Shown: positions 16,901 through 24,863 of the stretch, one piece after another
Layout of the letters: every line of letters starts with the position of its first letter
Position numbering within the stretch: position 1 is the first letter of the stretch
Source of the DNA: Deltaproteobacteria bacterium
Lineage (GTDB): Bacteria; Desulfobacterota; Syntrophobacteria; Syntrophobacterales; Syntrophobacteraceae
Length of the DNA stretch: 39,457 nucleotides
Assembly: GCA_021777755.1 (NCBI GenBank)
Contig: JAJYDE010000038.1
Coordinates: forward strand, 1 to 39,457
Direction: 5' to 3'
Program-made: the position numbers and the translations under genes
The notes under the pieces: model-generated
What the model saw: the letters and a program-made list of their open reading frames with translations, nothing else
Database searches by the model: none
Told to the model about the DNA's origin: nothing

Positions 16901-17144
16901 TCGAGGTCATGTAGAGCATGTTGTCGACCCCGTTGATCTGCGCCTCGATGGGCGCGGCCACCGAATCGGCAACGGTCTTGGAATCCGCCCCGGGATATGT
17001 CGTACTCACCTGTATCTGTACGGGAGTGATTGCCGGGTACTGCGAGACCGGAAGGACTTTCATCGCCACCAGGCCGGCAATCACGATGATGAGCGAAATG
17101 ACCATGGCAAAGATTGGCCGCTCGACAAAAAACTTGCAAAACAC
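13974..17144 (-). CDS. RND multidrug efflux transporter, first tandem copy (HAE1/AcrB type)
   Basis: A 1056-residue pump beginning with GTG at 17144 (reads MFCKFFVERPIFAMVIS), AAGGAGG 9 nt before it. Proton-relay residues are present in GMVVDDAIVVVENVERNM, LGAKNAVLRVTF and LRPIIMTSLAFILGVLPLA. It ends LAERAKRVERPGEETEKV, 22 bp before the second RND gene. Compared with its twin, the pore and porter regions keep the same motifs while scattered loop residues differ, consistent with two pumps of different specificity or a heteromer. It is separated from the membrane-fusion gene upstream by about 270 bp of G-rich repeat, unusual inside an operon. Confidence 0.95.
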   Translation of the reverse strand: MFCKFFVERPIFAMVISLIIVIAGLVAMKVLPVSQYPAITPVQIQVSTTYPGADSKTVADSVAAPIEAQINGVDNMLYMTSTSSNTGQLTITVYFALNTDPDIAQVQVQNRVNLATPQLPDAVVQYGVSVQKKSTAWLMLLAVTDKGGRYSADYVANYANVYVLDAIKRVNGAGQSEVYYDLPDQAMRIWLNPDRMASLGITTTDVKNAVSRQNSLHGAGQVGQEPTDYTPQLTFPVVTQSPFVQPSAYANIILGARQNGSSIVRLKDVARVEAGRKQYVQDTRLDGIPATIIAVYQQPGANALAVSKGVHQTLRDLKRTMPDGIDCTIALDTTDFVRLSIEEIVHTLIEAILLVVLVVYLFLQSFRATIICTAAIFVALIGTFPGMLAMGFSINLLTLFGLILAIGMVVDDAIVVVENVERNMMKYNLGPKEATIRAMEQIGTSLVAVVLVMASVFVPAAFLPGTTGQLYKQFAVTIVISVALSGFVALTLTPAMCGLMLKQRTAPVRGPFAWFNRQFERFTLAFGNAVVFMIRRKGVAFLLLAALMGGLGYLFHVIPTSFVPSEDQGYLFPMFVLPDASSITRTSAATDKVDKLFAANPAVGHRVILNGFSVLDLQTKNNAATLFIMLKDFKERYSSAGKARRQSARAVFEETAVKAGSIDSGVLIPLFPAAIPGIGTTDGFEFWIQDTGAGDPGRLYEVTQKFLARARKRPELKGLSSSFTASSQQIRVDVDRSKCVLLGVPISDVYSALQAQFGSITVSQFSQYSRVWDVILQSDAPYRRKPSDIARLYTKSKGGKMVPLSALVDIKHSAGPDLVPHFNGFPAAQITGSAAAGFSSGDAIKAMEATAGEVLPYGFDHCWSGMAFEEKKAGATSIAAFIFSLIIVFLVLAAQFESWTLPGSVMTAVPFGILGALAFNWMRGLQNDVYFQIGLLVLIGLGAKNAVLRVTFAVDLRKEGHSIMEATIKAGEERLRPIIMTSLAFILGVLPLAVASGAGANARHSIGTGIMGGMIGETTLAMLYVPLFFYLFDGLAERAKRVERPGEETEKVLQGL

Positions 17145-17165
17145 GGGGTAGAACCTCCTTAAGAA

Positions 17166-17418
17166 ATGTAGCGGGGAGCGAGTAGCGGGTAGCAGGTAGC
17201 GCAGGTGGCAGGTGGCAAAAAAGCGCCTTCCTGCTTCTCACTACCATTTTTCTCCCCGCCCCTCGCTCCCTACTCCCTGCTCCCTGCTCCCTGCTCCCTG
17301 CTACCCGCTCCCCGCTACCCGCTACCCGCTCCTTGCTACCCGCTCCCCTGCTCCCCGCTCCCTGCTCCCCCGCTCCCCCGCTCCCCGCTCCCCGCTCCCC
17401 GCTCCCCGCTCCCCGCTA
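17166..17418. repeat. Second heptamer array with G-quadruplex-prone tract and inverted arm
   Basis: From about 17270 to 17418 the sequence is CGCTACC, CGCTCCC and CTGCTCC units; on the minus strand the part next to the fusion-protein stop reads GGGGAGC repeated with tracts of four or five G and 3-nt AGC loops. The stop codon TAG of the fusion gene is part of the first unit. On the other side, 17167-17195 is the reverse complement of 17297-17318 apart from one 7-nt bulge, so the array could fold back just upstream of the pump's ribosome site (about 17151-17157). Same unit family as 1-280. Confidence 0.9.
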
Positions 17419-18585
17419 CTCCCTTTTCACCGCCTGGCCCGGCCGCAGTTTCAAAATACCCTCCACCACCACCTGATCGCCCTTGCGCAACCCCTCATCA
17501 ATGAACCACTCGTCGCCGTGCCATTGCCCCACTGTTACAGGGCGTGGCTCGGCCAAGCCGTCTTTTTCCACTACCCACACCACATGGCCCTTCGAAGTCT
17601 GCTGGACCGCCCGCTGCGGCACAAGAATACCGTTTCGCCGCACCGCCCCCTTCAATCGCACATGAACGTACTGGTTGGGGCGCAGCACCCCCCCGGGGTT
17701 GTCAACCGTTGCCCGAATCAGAAATGTACCCGTCTTCGGATCATACGAAGGATTTGAGAAGGTGACCTTTCCCGTATCGGGGAACACGCTTCCGTCCGAA
17801 AGGATGATCTCGGCGACATAGTCCTTGCGCTCGGGCTCGATCAAAAGCCCCTGCGCAACCTCCCTGCGGTAGTGCAGCCAGTCGTTTTCCGAAACACTGA
17901 AGTTGACGTACATTGGCGAGATCAGCGCCACGGTGGTCAGCAGGCTGTTGGAAGGATGCAGATAGGTTCCGTCCGCCTGCACCGCGTCGCTTGAAATGCC
18001 GCTCACCGGTGAGGTGATCAACGTATAGGAAAGATTTAGCCTCGCCTGCTCCACACTGGCTTTTGCCTCCTCGACCGAGGCGGAGGCCGACTCGAACTGG
18101 CCGATCGCATCGTCGAGGTCTTTTTGACTGAGCGCGCTCGCAGCGGCCAAAGGCCTTACGCGGGCAAGATTTAGACGTGCCACCTGTAAAGCGGCCTTGC
18201 GCCGGGCAAGAGCGGCCTCCGCCTGGTCGAGTTGGGCCTTGAACGGCTTCTGGTCCATCAAAAAAAGCTTCTGGCCCTTCTTGACAATGCTCCCTTCCAC
18301 GTAGAGCCGATGATCGAGAAATCCGCTCACGCGTGCCTGGATGTTCACCTGTTGCGAACTCTGTATCTGGGCAATGTATTCGAAAGACACGGGCACATCG
18401 GCCGGGCGAACCGTGATCGTCGATACAGCCACCGGCCCCTCTTCCTTATCGGTTTGAAGATCGTGCTTTTGACACCCGCAGGCCGCCCCCGCCGTCAAAC
18501 ACACGAGCAAAAGGTGCAAACAAAGCCTGCCGCGGCAGCTTGCATACCACGCCGATACTTGCCCTGAAAACATCGCGCGTCGCAC
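17416..18585 (-). CDS. RND efflux membrane-fusion (periplasmic adaptor) lipoprotein
   Basis: A 389-residue AcrA/MexA-type adaptor. GTG at 18585 has AGGAGG 6 nt upstream, better than an ATG four codons later or a longer frame. The hydrophobic LLLVCLTAGAACGC gives a lipobox-like cysteine. Then come the lipoyl/barrel-sandwich half-motif QSSQQVNIQARVSGFLDHRL, a coiled-coil hairpin (LDQAEAALARRKAALQVARL onward), the second half-motif LITSPVSGI, and beta-barrel segments ending in GILVPQRAVQQ. It bridges the RND pump and the outer-membrane factor. The stop codon lies inside the first unit of the G-rich array that separates it from the pump gene. Confidence 0.93.
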   Translation of the reverse strand: MRRAMFSGQVSAWYASCRGRLCLHLLLVCLTAGAACGCQKHDLQTDKEEGPVAVSTITVRPADVPVSFEYIAQIQSSQQVNIQARVSGFLDHRLYVEGSIVKKGQKLFLMDQKPFKAQLDQAEAALARRKAALQVARLNLARVRPLAAASALSQKDLDDAIGQFESASASVEEAKASVEQARLNLSYTLITSPVSGISSDAVQADGTYLHPSNSLLTTVALISPMYVNFSVSENDWLHYRREVAQGLLIEPERKDYVAEIILSDGSVFPDTGKVTFSNPSYDPKTGTFLIRATVDNPGGVLRPNQYVHVRLKGAVRRNGILVPQRAVQQTSKGHVVWVVEKDGLAEPRPVTVGQWHGDEWFIDEGLRKGDQVVVEGILKLRPGQAVKRE

Positions 18586-18696
18586 GATCTTCCTCCTGTC
18601 AACCAACGATCCAAAAATCCTTGCCCGCGGATGGAAATTGTCCAGGCGACAAGGCATAAAAACAGATACACGAAATACTTGCATGTCGCGAGCAGC

Positions 18697-19338
18697 TCAA
18701 TGCCCCCCCGCTTCTCCCGCCATTTTCTCCAGCACCCCGGCAATCTGCTTGGCCGTCTTTTGCACGTCCCTTTCCGGGTGCCTTTTCGACATTACGAACT
18801 TGGCCGCAAGCACATAGGGGTTCTTGGTCACAATCGCCCCCGGACCCCTTCCACTCTTCGATTTGGCACCGAATACCGCAATAGGCTCACGGCTTGACCT
18901 GCCGAGGTCAAAAACCGACACCTCCACCCGCATGTCGGTCGAACCCGCTCCGAACCCGACCACCGAACGGACCGCCCGGTTACCCTGGTCGGCATCGAGA
19001 AATCTTCCCCGCACAAGCCAGCCCGTATGCGGCTGAGGATTGCCGGGGTGGAGTCTTCGCGCCTGAAACGACTTGCTTCGCAGATCTTCGGTCAGCGCAT
19101 TGGACATCGCCTCGATCAATTTGTGCCTCTTGGCCTCCGGATCTTCTTGCATCATCGCGGGACGCCTCAGAAGGTGCGGTCGCTGCCCGCCCATCTGCGC
19201 CATGTCCAAGACGAAATCCGTAATGTAGATCACTTTCGGCCTTGCTTGCTTGGCGGAGGGTTCAGCGGCCCGACCGGGCCGAAAAACAAAAACAATCGCA
19301 AGCAGAACAACGGAAAAACCCATCAAGGCTCTTTTCAT
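18697..19338 (-). CDS. DUF4410-family secreted protein
   Basis: A 213-residue exported protein starting MKRALMGFSVVLLAIVFVF, a clear signal peptide, with GGGGAG about 8 nt upstream of the ATG. The mature part has VIYITDFVLDMAQM, LIEAMSNALTEDLRSKSF and GWLVRGRFLDADQGNRAVRS followed by VVGFGAGSTDMRVEVSVFDL, which match the DUF4410 pattern of envelope proteins of unknown function. It is the first gene of the efflux operon, about 110 bp before the fusion protein. DUF4410 and DUF3313 proteins at the two ends of the operon suggest accessory envelope roles. The family call is from motif memory. Confidence 0.8.
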   Translation of the reverse strand: MKRALMGFSVVLLAIVFVFRPGRAAEPSAKQARPKVIYITDFVLDMAQMGGQRPHLLRRPAMMQEDPEAKRHKLIEAMSNALTEDLRSKSFQARRLHPGNPQPHTGWLVRGRFLDADQGNRAVRSVVGFGAGSTDMRVEVSVFDLGRSSREPIAVFGAKSKSGRGPGAIVTKNPYVLAAKFVMSKRHPERDVQKTAKQIAGVLEKMAGEAGGH

Positions 19339-19739
19339 TCCCGACTCCCCGAAATGGTTGGTGTTCACCGCGCGCCAAGAAATCTTTCCATTGGGCCCCT
19401 CATGCAGTTTTCGCCGTCTGCATGATTGCCGGTTCGGCATTGATAAGGGAAGGATTATTTAGGATCGCAGATTACCATGTGGCCGTTATCGGCACAATGT
19501 ACTCCAGGGTATAGTTTTCGATTCGTTCCGTATAAGACAAGGTATCAGTTCAGCCAGTCCTTGCACTGTACTTTTTACTGTACTGCCCGAAAACCCGACC
19601 GATCCTGTCCGGATTCCACTCCGCTCGTTGAATCGACCGATGCAACATTTTCAAAAACAGAGCGCCAAATATTTCTATTTTCCCCTCTGATCGGGTATAT
19701 TGGACAAATCCACGACACACCTGAAGCGAGGAGCAAAGT
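19339..19739. promoter_or_regulatory. Divergent control region between efflux operon and XRE/cupin gene
   Basis: About 400 bp without a supportable gene, holding the promoters for both divergent units. A direct repeat CTGTACT-TTTTA-CTGTACT at about 19566-19584 is a possible operator. No strong -35/-10 pair was found by eye. Confidence 0.4.
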
Positions 19740-20345
19740 ATGCTAAGCAGCCATGAAGGCATGAGTGAGGCAGCCGAGTCGAAGATTGGGGCCAGGATTA
19801 TGCAAATACGGCGGAAATGCGATATCGACTTGGAGACATTGGCCGCGCGGACGGCCCTGGATTCCGAGGTTCTATCACGCATCGAGACAAACGAATTCAT
19901 TCCTCCCCTGGCAACACTTTTCAAGCTGGCCAACGCGCTTGGTGTCGATATCGCGGCGTTTTTGCAGGAAAGAACGAGTGAGGATAAAATCGCCATCACG
20001 CGCCGGGACGAAACGGTTCGCATAAGCAACCGGCCTCACCACGACCAGGGCGAAGCCGACTACGTTTACGCAGCACTCGATGTCCGGCAAAACTTCAGGC
20101 ATATGGACCCCTTCATGGTGGAGTTTCCCCTCCAGGAAGCCGAGGAAATGGTGTTCAACAGCCATGAGGGCGAAGAGTTTCTCCACGTCCTCGAAGGGAC
20201 CCTGGAGTTTCGATCTGAAGACAGGCTGGAAGTGCTCAATCCCGGAGACAATATCTATTTCCAGTCGGATATCAGCCACGGCTTTCGCCGCATCAGCCAA
20301 GGCCCGGCCAGAGCCATCGCCGTGATTTGGAACAAACGTCCCTGA
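19740..20345 (+). CDS. XRE-family regulator with C-terminal cupin domain
   Basis: A 201-residue regulator. Residues about 15-75 are a helix-turn-helix of the XRE/Cro type (IGARIMQIRRKCDIDLETLA, then LSRIETNEFIPPLATLFKLA). Residues about 110-195 are a small beta-barrel cupin: EMVFNSHEGEEFLHVLEGTL, LNPGDNIYFQSDISHGFR, with the His and Glu usually involved in metal or ligand binding. This HTH-plus-cupin architecture is that of PuuR-like regulators that sense small molecules. GAGGAG lies 7 nt before the ATG. It is divergent from the efflux operon, so it may control it, itself, or the small gene downstream; the sequence does not decide. Confidence 0.9.
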   Translation: MLSSHEGMSEAAESKIGARIMQIRRKCDIDLETLAARTALDSEVLSRIETNEFIPPLATLFKLANALGVDIAAFLQERTSEDKIAITRRDETVRISNRPHHDQGEADYVYAALDVRQNFRHMDPFMVEFPLQEAEEMVFNSHEGEEFLHVLEGTLEFRSEDRLEVLNPGDNIYFQSDISHGFRRISQGPARAIAVIWNKRP

Positions 20346-20359
20346 ACTCGCAATCCTGG

Positions 20360-20767
20360 ATGGCCGCCATGACCCCGAACTTATCCAGTGCGCTCTCCGC
20401 CCTTGAAACCGCGGCCGAAAGGCTCAGGCTCATCGAGGCGCAAGCCCGCGAAGCACTGTTTGCACAAAACGACCCGGCGACATACCGGCAAAAACTCGAA
20501 GAAAAAACCATGCTCCTGATGGAACTCCCCGAGTTGATCGAGCCGTTTTGCGACGGCCTGGGCAGGCAAGCCCTCAGGGAGTTGCGAGCCGGCGTCGACT
20601 CTTTTGCCTTGAGGGCCGAGAGGGCCATGGAGCTTTCCAGCCTCTTCTTTATGAATTGCCTTCTTTACCCGGAGGACTACAAGGAGGGAGAGCCAAACGA
20701 CCTGGAAGTTTTTATCGAGCGGCTACGGGCCAGGCATTCATCCGGCCATCGAAAGGAGGCTGAATAG
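20360..20767 (+). CDS. Hypothetical helical protein downstream of XRE/cupin gene
   Basis: A 135-residue protein from the ATG at 20360; starts at TTG 20327 (overlapping the regulator) and ATG 20369 are also open, and none has a convincing ribosome site. It is rich in Ala, Leu and Glu (LSSALSALETAAERLRLIEA, MLLMELPELIEPF), predicted mostly alpha-helical, with no signal or membrane segment. No family was recognised. Its position 15 bp after the regulator on the same strand suggests co-transcription. Confidence 0.6.
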   Translation: MAAMTPNLSSALSALETAAERLRLIEAQAREALFAQNDPATYRQKLEEKTMLLMELPELIEPFCDGLGRQALRELRAGVDSFALRAERAMELSSLFFMNCLLYPEDYKEGEPNDLEVFIERLRARHSSGHRKEAE

Positions 20768-20826
20768 GCTTGCCGGGCATTGGCATTTTGACAGGGGCGA
20801 TGAGATTTTGCCGCCTCGGGGCGATT

Positions 20827-21117
20827 CTAGAAATCCTTGTGAAATCCGGCGAAGCGATAATCCGCCAGTATCTCCTTCCCGCATCGATAACATCTGACGG
20901 GCCGAAATTGAGAGATGCCTACGAAGTCGTTGTCCTCCTTGAGATCGTCTTCTGTTCGAAACCTGTAGGCGAAGGGACTGTCCCAGTCTTCAGGAAAGTC
21001 CTCCGCCGTTATGCAATCCACGCAGATGAAGATCGCCTCGCCGGGGTTGCCGGGGTCCTCATCCCACATGGCCACAATCCGATTATCTTCCAAAAAGCGC
21101 TTCCATTCCGCCTTCAT
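20827..21117 (-). CDS. Small four-cysteine protein, probable zinc-binding, function unknown
   Basis: A 96-residue acidic protein beginning MKAEWKRFLEDNRIVAMWDE. Two CxxC pairs, CVDC in mid-protein and CYRCGKE near the end, look like a split zinc ribbon. AAGGGA lies 8 nt before the ATG at 21117; a GTG two codons upstream is also open. It stands alone on the minus strand between plus-strand genes. No family was recognised, and the middle (FPEDWDSPFAYRFRTEDDL) is unfamiliar. Confidence 0.6.
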   Translation of the reverse strand: MKAEWKRFLEDNRIVAMWDEDPGNPGEAIFICVDCITAEDFPEDWDSPFAYRFRTEDDLKEDNDFVGISQFRPVRCYRCGKEILADYRFAGFHKDF

Positions 21118-21331
21118 CGTCACAATCCCTTCAACGCGGGTTCACAGTTCGTATCCCTATGCCCGAAATGGAGTTGATTTTGAAGAATTTTCTGCCCGCG
21201 AGGTTAAAAAAGTTGAACTTTCGCAGGCGGGCTCCATCGCACCATTTCAGGCCGCGAGAGGGCAAATGTGGCATAAATGATGCTTGAACCATAGCCCATC
21301 GGGACTCATCGGAAGCAATCGGAGGATAATC

Positions 21332-23077
21332 ATGACATGCCCAACAGACCTTTGGTCGCCCGGGGAAACAGCTGAACGCATCGAAAAGGCCGCCGGGATT
21401 TGTCGTTCGATTTTGGCCCAAACTCCCGATAACCCGAGTTGCCTCCAACTGATGGGGATAATCGAATGCAAATTGAATCATCCCGCCGAAGCGGAAATCT
21501 GGTTCCGCAAGTCTCTGGCTCTTACTCCCGACTCACCAGAAACCCTGTTCTGCTACGCACTTGCCCTTATCATGCAAAAGCACTTCCAACGGGCCATCCC
21601 TCTACTCGAAAGGGCTGCCGAGATTAAGGCCGATTTCGCCCCCGCCTTGCATCAGCTTGGAAATGCCTACAAGGAAAATGGAAATACGGCCGAGGCGATC
21701 GAAACTTATGAAAAGCTTCTTGCTCTCAAACCCGACGAGCCGGAAATCCTTTTCAATCTTGCCATACTCTCCAAACAACAGGGCAATCTTGCAGCCGCCA
21801 GGCACTACTGTGAACGCTCTGTTGTCCGTGAGCCGTCAAACCCCTTTTGCATCAACAATCTGGGCATCATTTGCTACATGATGGCGGATTATCCCCGGGC
21901 GGCGGCCTGCTATCGCAAGGCGCTCGAGTTGAAGCCGGAGTATCCCGAGGCGCTGAGCAATCTGAGCATACTGATGCACGAGACGGGCGCTTTCGACAAG
22001 GCCTTTGAATACAGCAGCCGGGCCGTCGCCCTGCGACCGGATTATCCCGAAGGACTGAACAGCCTCGGCATTTCCTTAAGAGATGCCGGCCGGCTGGAAA
22101 AAGCCATCGAGGTCTTCAGATACGCCGCACGGCTCAAGCAAACCTGCCCGGAAACACGATACAATCTGTCCATGGCCCTTCTTGCGGCCGCAAAGTTCGA
22201 GGAAGGCTGGCAGCTCTATGAAGCCCGCTGGCAAACCGGCCCCATGAAGACCGTGTGCCGAAAATATCCTCAGCCCGTCTGGGAGGGCGAAACGGGCGAA
22301 GGCCGCCTTCTTTTCATCCACCCCGAACAGGGCATGGGCGATACGCTCCAGTTTTGCCGCTATGCGCCCCTGGCCGCGCGGAGAGGTCTTCGCGTCGTTA
22401 TGGAAGTGCAGAGGCCTCTTGTGCGCCTGATGAGATCCCTTGAAGGGGTTGACCATGTCCTTTCCGCTCCAAAGCAACCCGGCACCTTCGATTTCCATTG
22501 CCCGATGATGAGCCTGCCCCGGCTCATGCAGACCAGGTTTGAAACCATTCCCGACAAAACGCCCTACTTGGCGGCCGATGAAAATGAGGTTTTGAAGTGG
22601 GGCGAAAGGCTCGCGGCCCTTGCTGCCGGCAAGCCCCGGGTCGGGCTTGTATGGGCCGGAAGCGCCCGCCTTCACTTGCCGTCTCTGGCCATGACCGATC
22701 GTCGCCGCTCGATCTCTCCGCAGATGTTGCGGCCACTCATCGACAACAAAAACATTCATTTTCTGAGCTTGCAAAAAGACGGCCCGAGGGCGCCCGAAGA
22801 ACTCGGCCTGCTCGATCTCATGGACCAGTGCGCCGATTTCGCCGACACAGCCGCCCTCATAGCCAATCTCGATCTGGTCATAACGGTGGATACCGCCGTC
22901 GCACACCTTGCGGGCGCTCTTGGAAAACCGGTCTGGGTCCTCAATCGCTTCGACAGTTGCTGGCGCTGGCAACGCCAATGCGAAAAAACACCCTGGTATC
23001 CCACCATGCGACTTTTCCATCAACCGGAGGCCGGCGATTGGGCGAGCGTTATCGCCCGCGTTGCCGCCGAACTTTAG
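21332..23077 (+). CDS. TPR-repeat protein with C-terminal glycosyltransferase-like domain
   Basis: A 581-residue protein. ATG at 21332 has GGAGG 6 nt upstream, better than an ATG 16 codons earlier. Residues about 20-300 hold some eight tetratricopeptide repeats, seen as recurring G/A-Y-A-ALELKP patterns (AEIWFRKSLALTPDSPETLF, AIETYEKLLALKPDEPEILF, AAACYRKALELKPEYPEALS). The C-terminal part resembles GT9/GT41-type domains: LLFIHPEQGMGDTLQFCRY and VDTAVAHLAGALGKPVWVL, the latter a nucleotide-sugar-site signature. Such fusions are common in environmental bacteria and are thought to modify proteins or cell-surface sugars; the substrate is unknown. It is followed after 37 bp by a sensor kinase gene on the same strand. 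Confidence 0.85.
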   Translation: MTCPTDLWSPGETAERIEKAAGICRSILAQTPDNPSCLQLMGIIECKLNHPAEAEIWFRKSLALTPDSPETLFCYALALIMQKHFQRAIPLLERAAEIKADFAPALHQLGNAYKENGNTAEAIETYEKLLALKPDEPEILFNLAILSKQQGNLAAARHYCERSVVREPSNPFCINNLGIICYMMADYPRAAACYRKALELKPEYPEALSNLSILMHETGAFDKAFEYSSRAVALRPDYPEGLNSLGISLRDAGRLEKAIEVFRYAARLKQTCPETRYNLSMALLAAAKFEEGWQLYEARWQTGPMKTVCRKYPQPVWEGETGEGRLLFIHPEQGMGDTLQFCRYAPLAARRGLRVVMEVQRPLVRLMRSLEGVDHVLSAPKQPGTFDFHCPMMSLPRLMQTRFETIPDKTPYLAADENEVLKWGERLAALAAGKPRVGLVWAGSARLHLPSLAMTDRRRSISPQMLRPLIDNKNIHFLSLQKDGPRAPEELGLLDLMDQCADFADTAALIANLDLVITVDTAVAHLAGALGKPVWVLNRFDSCWRWQRQCEKTPWYPTMRLFHQPEAGDWASVIARVAAEL

Positions 23078-23114
23078 TCCTGTCATACGAAACTCTCTTC
23101 TTGCGAGGAGCGAA

Positions 23115-24758
23115 GTGCGAGACGAAGCAAAGACCCGAAAACAACTGATGGCCGAATTGAATGTGCTGCGTGCCAGGGTCGCCCGACTGCAAAAAGATGG
23201 CGCCGCCACGGGCACCCTACGGGAGACTCCGCCGGGAAACGAGACCCGGACCGCCGCGATTCTCCAAAATACGATGCATGCCATTCAGGATTTGGTTTCG
23301 GTCCACGACAGGAACCTGCGGGTTGTCTTCAGCAACTGGCGATGGCAAGATCACGTCAGTTCGGAGGAAAGGAATAGCTTTCCCAAATGCTACGCATGCT
23401 ACATGCATCGTGAAGAGCCTTGCGTGCCCTGCCCGACTTTGGAGGTCTTTCGCACCGGCCGGCCTGCGAAAAAAGAAATCTTTTCCCGCAAAACCAACAG
23501 AACCTACGAGGTGAATGCCTATCCGGTGACCGAGGCCAACGGCAATTTCGATCTGGTCACCCTGCATGCGCGCGATATCACCTATCTCAAAATTGCCGAG
23601 CAGGAACGCGAACAGCTACAGGCTAAATTCTACCGGATCGAGAAAATGGAGTCCGTTGGGCGACTGGCCGGAGGGGTCGCCCATGACTGCAACAATATGC
23701 TGGGAGTCATTATGGGCCATGCGGAAATGGCGCTCCAGGAGATCGATTCCTCCCACTCCATCCACTTGGATCTCGAAGAGATACTCTTTGCGGCCAATCG
23801 CTCGGCACACCTTGTGCGCCAGTTGCTCACCTTTGCCCGCAGACAAAAGATCAACCCCGAAGTACTAAATACAAACGACACGATTGAAAATATTTTCGAA
23901 ATGCTCTCCAGGCTCCTTGGCGAAGACATCGAGCTCCAATGGAATCCGGGCGCCGATCTTAAACCGGTAAAAATGGACCCTTCCCAAATCGAACAGGTCC
24001 TTGTCAATTTGTGCGTCAATGCTCGTGACGCCATTGCCGGATGCGGCAAGGTAAAAATCGGAACTGAAAATTTTACCGCCAAGGGAGATGTTTGCGCTCA
24101 ATTCAGCGGGGTCTTTCGCGGCGAGTATGTACTCATCTACCTGGAGGATAACGGCTGCGGCATGGATGAAGAGGTCCTCGGAAATCTTTTCGAGCCGTTT
24201 TTCACCACCAAGGAAGTCGGCAAAGGCACGGGGCTTGGTTTGGCCACCGTTTACGGCATCGTCAAACAAAACGGTGGATATATTGACGTCGATAGCAAAA
24301 CCGGCGAGGGAACAAAATTTTTAATCTACCTGCCCGTGGCCGATTTGCCAAAATCCGAAAATACTCTCCCCAAAAAACCGGGGCCAACCGACAAAAAAAC
24401 CGCAACGATTCTTTTCGTGGAAGATGAAAGCGCGGTGCTGACTCTGGGGAAAAAAATCCTGGAAAAATTCGGCTATCGCGTGCTGATGGCCAAAAGTCCT
24501 GCCGAGGCGCTTGATTTGGCGCAAAATTATTCGGATACCATAGACTTGCTCATAACCGACGTCATCATGCCCGGCATGAACGGCCGGGAACTGGCCCAAA
24601 AGCTTGCCGCGAGGTTCGATTTTCGATCGATTTACATCTCCGGCCATACCGGGGATGTGCTCGAGCAATTTGACGGCTTCGCGGGAGTCAACTTCCTGCA
24701 GAAGCCGTTTACCGTGAACAGCCTGGTCGAAAAGGTCCGGGAAGTGCTGGCGGGTTGA
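23115..24758 (+). CDS. Soluble hybrid PAS histidine kinase with Cys-rich sensor
   Basis: A 547-residue cytoplasmic kinase. GTG at 23115 has GAGGAG 4 nt upstream and gives a short coiled coil ([15 protein letters not shown]). The PAS domain (about 45-165) carries four cysteines, Cys92, Cys95, Cys103 and Cys106, in [17 protein letters not shown], a pattern of redox- or metal-sensing PAS domains. HisKA follows with His190 in [17 protein letters not shown]; the usual AHDFNN reads HDCNN here. The catalytic domain has [17 protein letters not shown] and [21 protein letters not shown] receiver ends the protein: FVEDES, phospho-acceptor Asp482 in [13 protein letters not shown], and FLQKPF. No transmembrane segment. 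The output partner is not in the window. Confidence 0.92.
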   Translation: MRDEAKTRKQLMAELNVLRARVARLQKDGAATGTLRETPPGNETRTAAILQNTMHAIQDLVSVHDRNLRVVFSNWRWQDHVSSEERNSFPKCYACYMHREEPCVPCPTLEVFRTGRPAKKEIFSRKTNRTYEVNAYPVTEANGNFDLVTLHARDITYLKIAEQEREQLQAKFYRIEKMESVGRLAGGVAHDCNNMLGVIMGHAEMALQEIDSSHSIHLDLEEILFAANRSAHLVRQLLTFARRQKINPEVLNTNDTIENIFEMLSRLLGEDIELQWNPGADLKPVKMDPSQIEQVLVNLCVNARDAIAGCGKVKIGTENFTAKGDVCAQFSGVFRGEYVLIYLEDNGCGMDEEVLGNLFEPFFTTKEVGKGTGLGLATVYGIVKQNGGYIDVDSKTGEGTKFLIYLPVADLPKSENTLPKKPGPTDKKTATILFVEDESAVLTLGKKILEKFGYRVLMAKSPAEALDLAQNYSDTIDLLITDVIMPGMNGRELAQKLAARFDFRSIYISGHTGDVLEQFDGFAGVNFLQKPFTVNSLVEKVREVLAG

Positions 24759-24863
24759 ACTGAAAAGCGACAAAGAGATTTTCCGGAAGCTCCTCAGATC
24801 TGCGGCAGACCCGCACGGCCGCGGAAGATCTTGCCCGACCCCTTGACATGCCCGCAACAGTTT

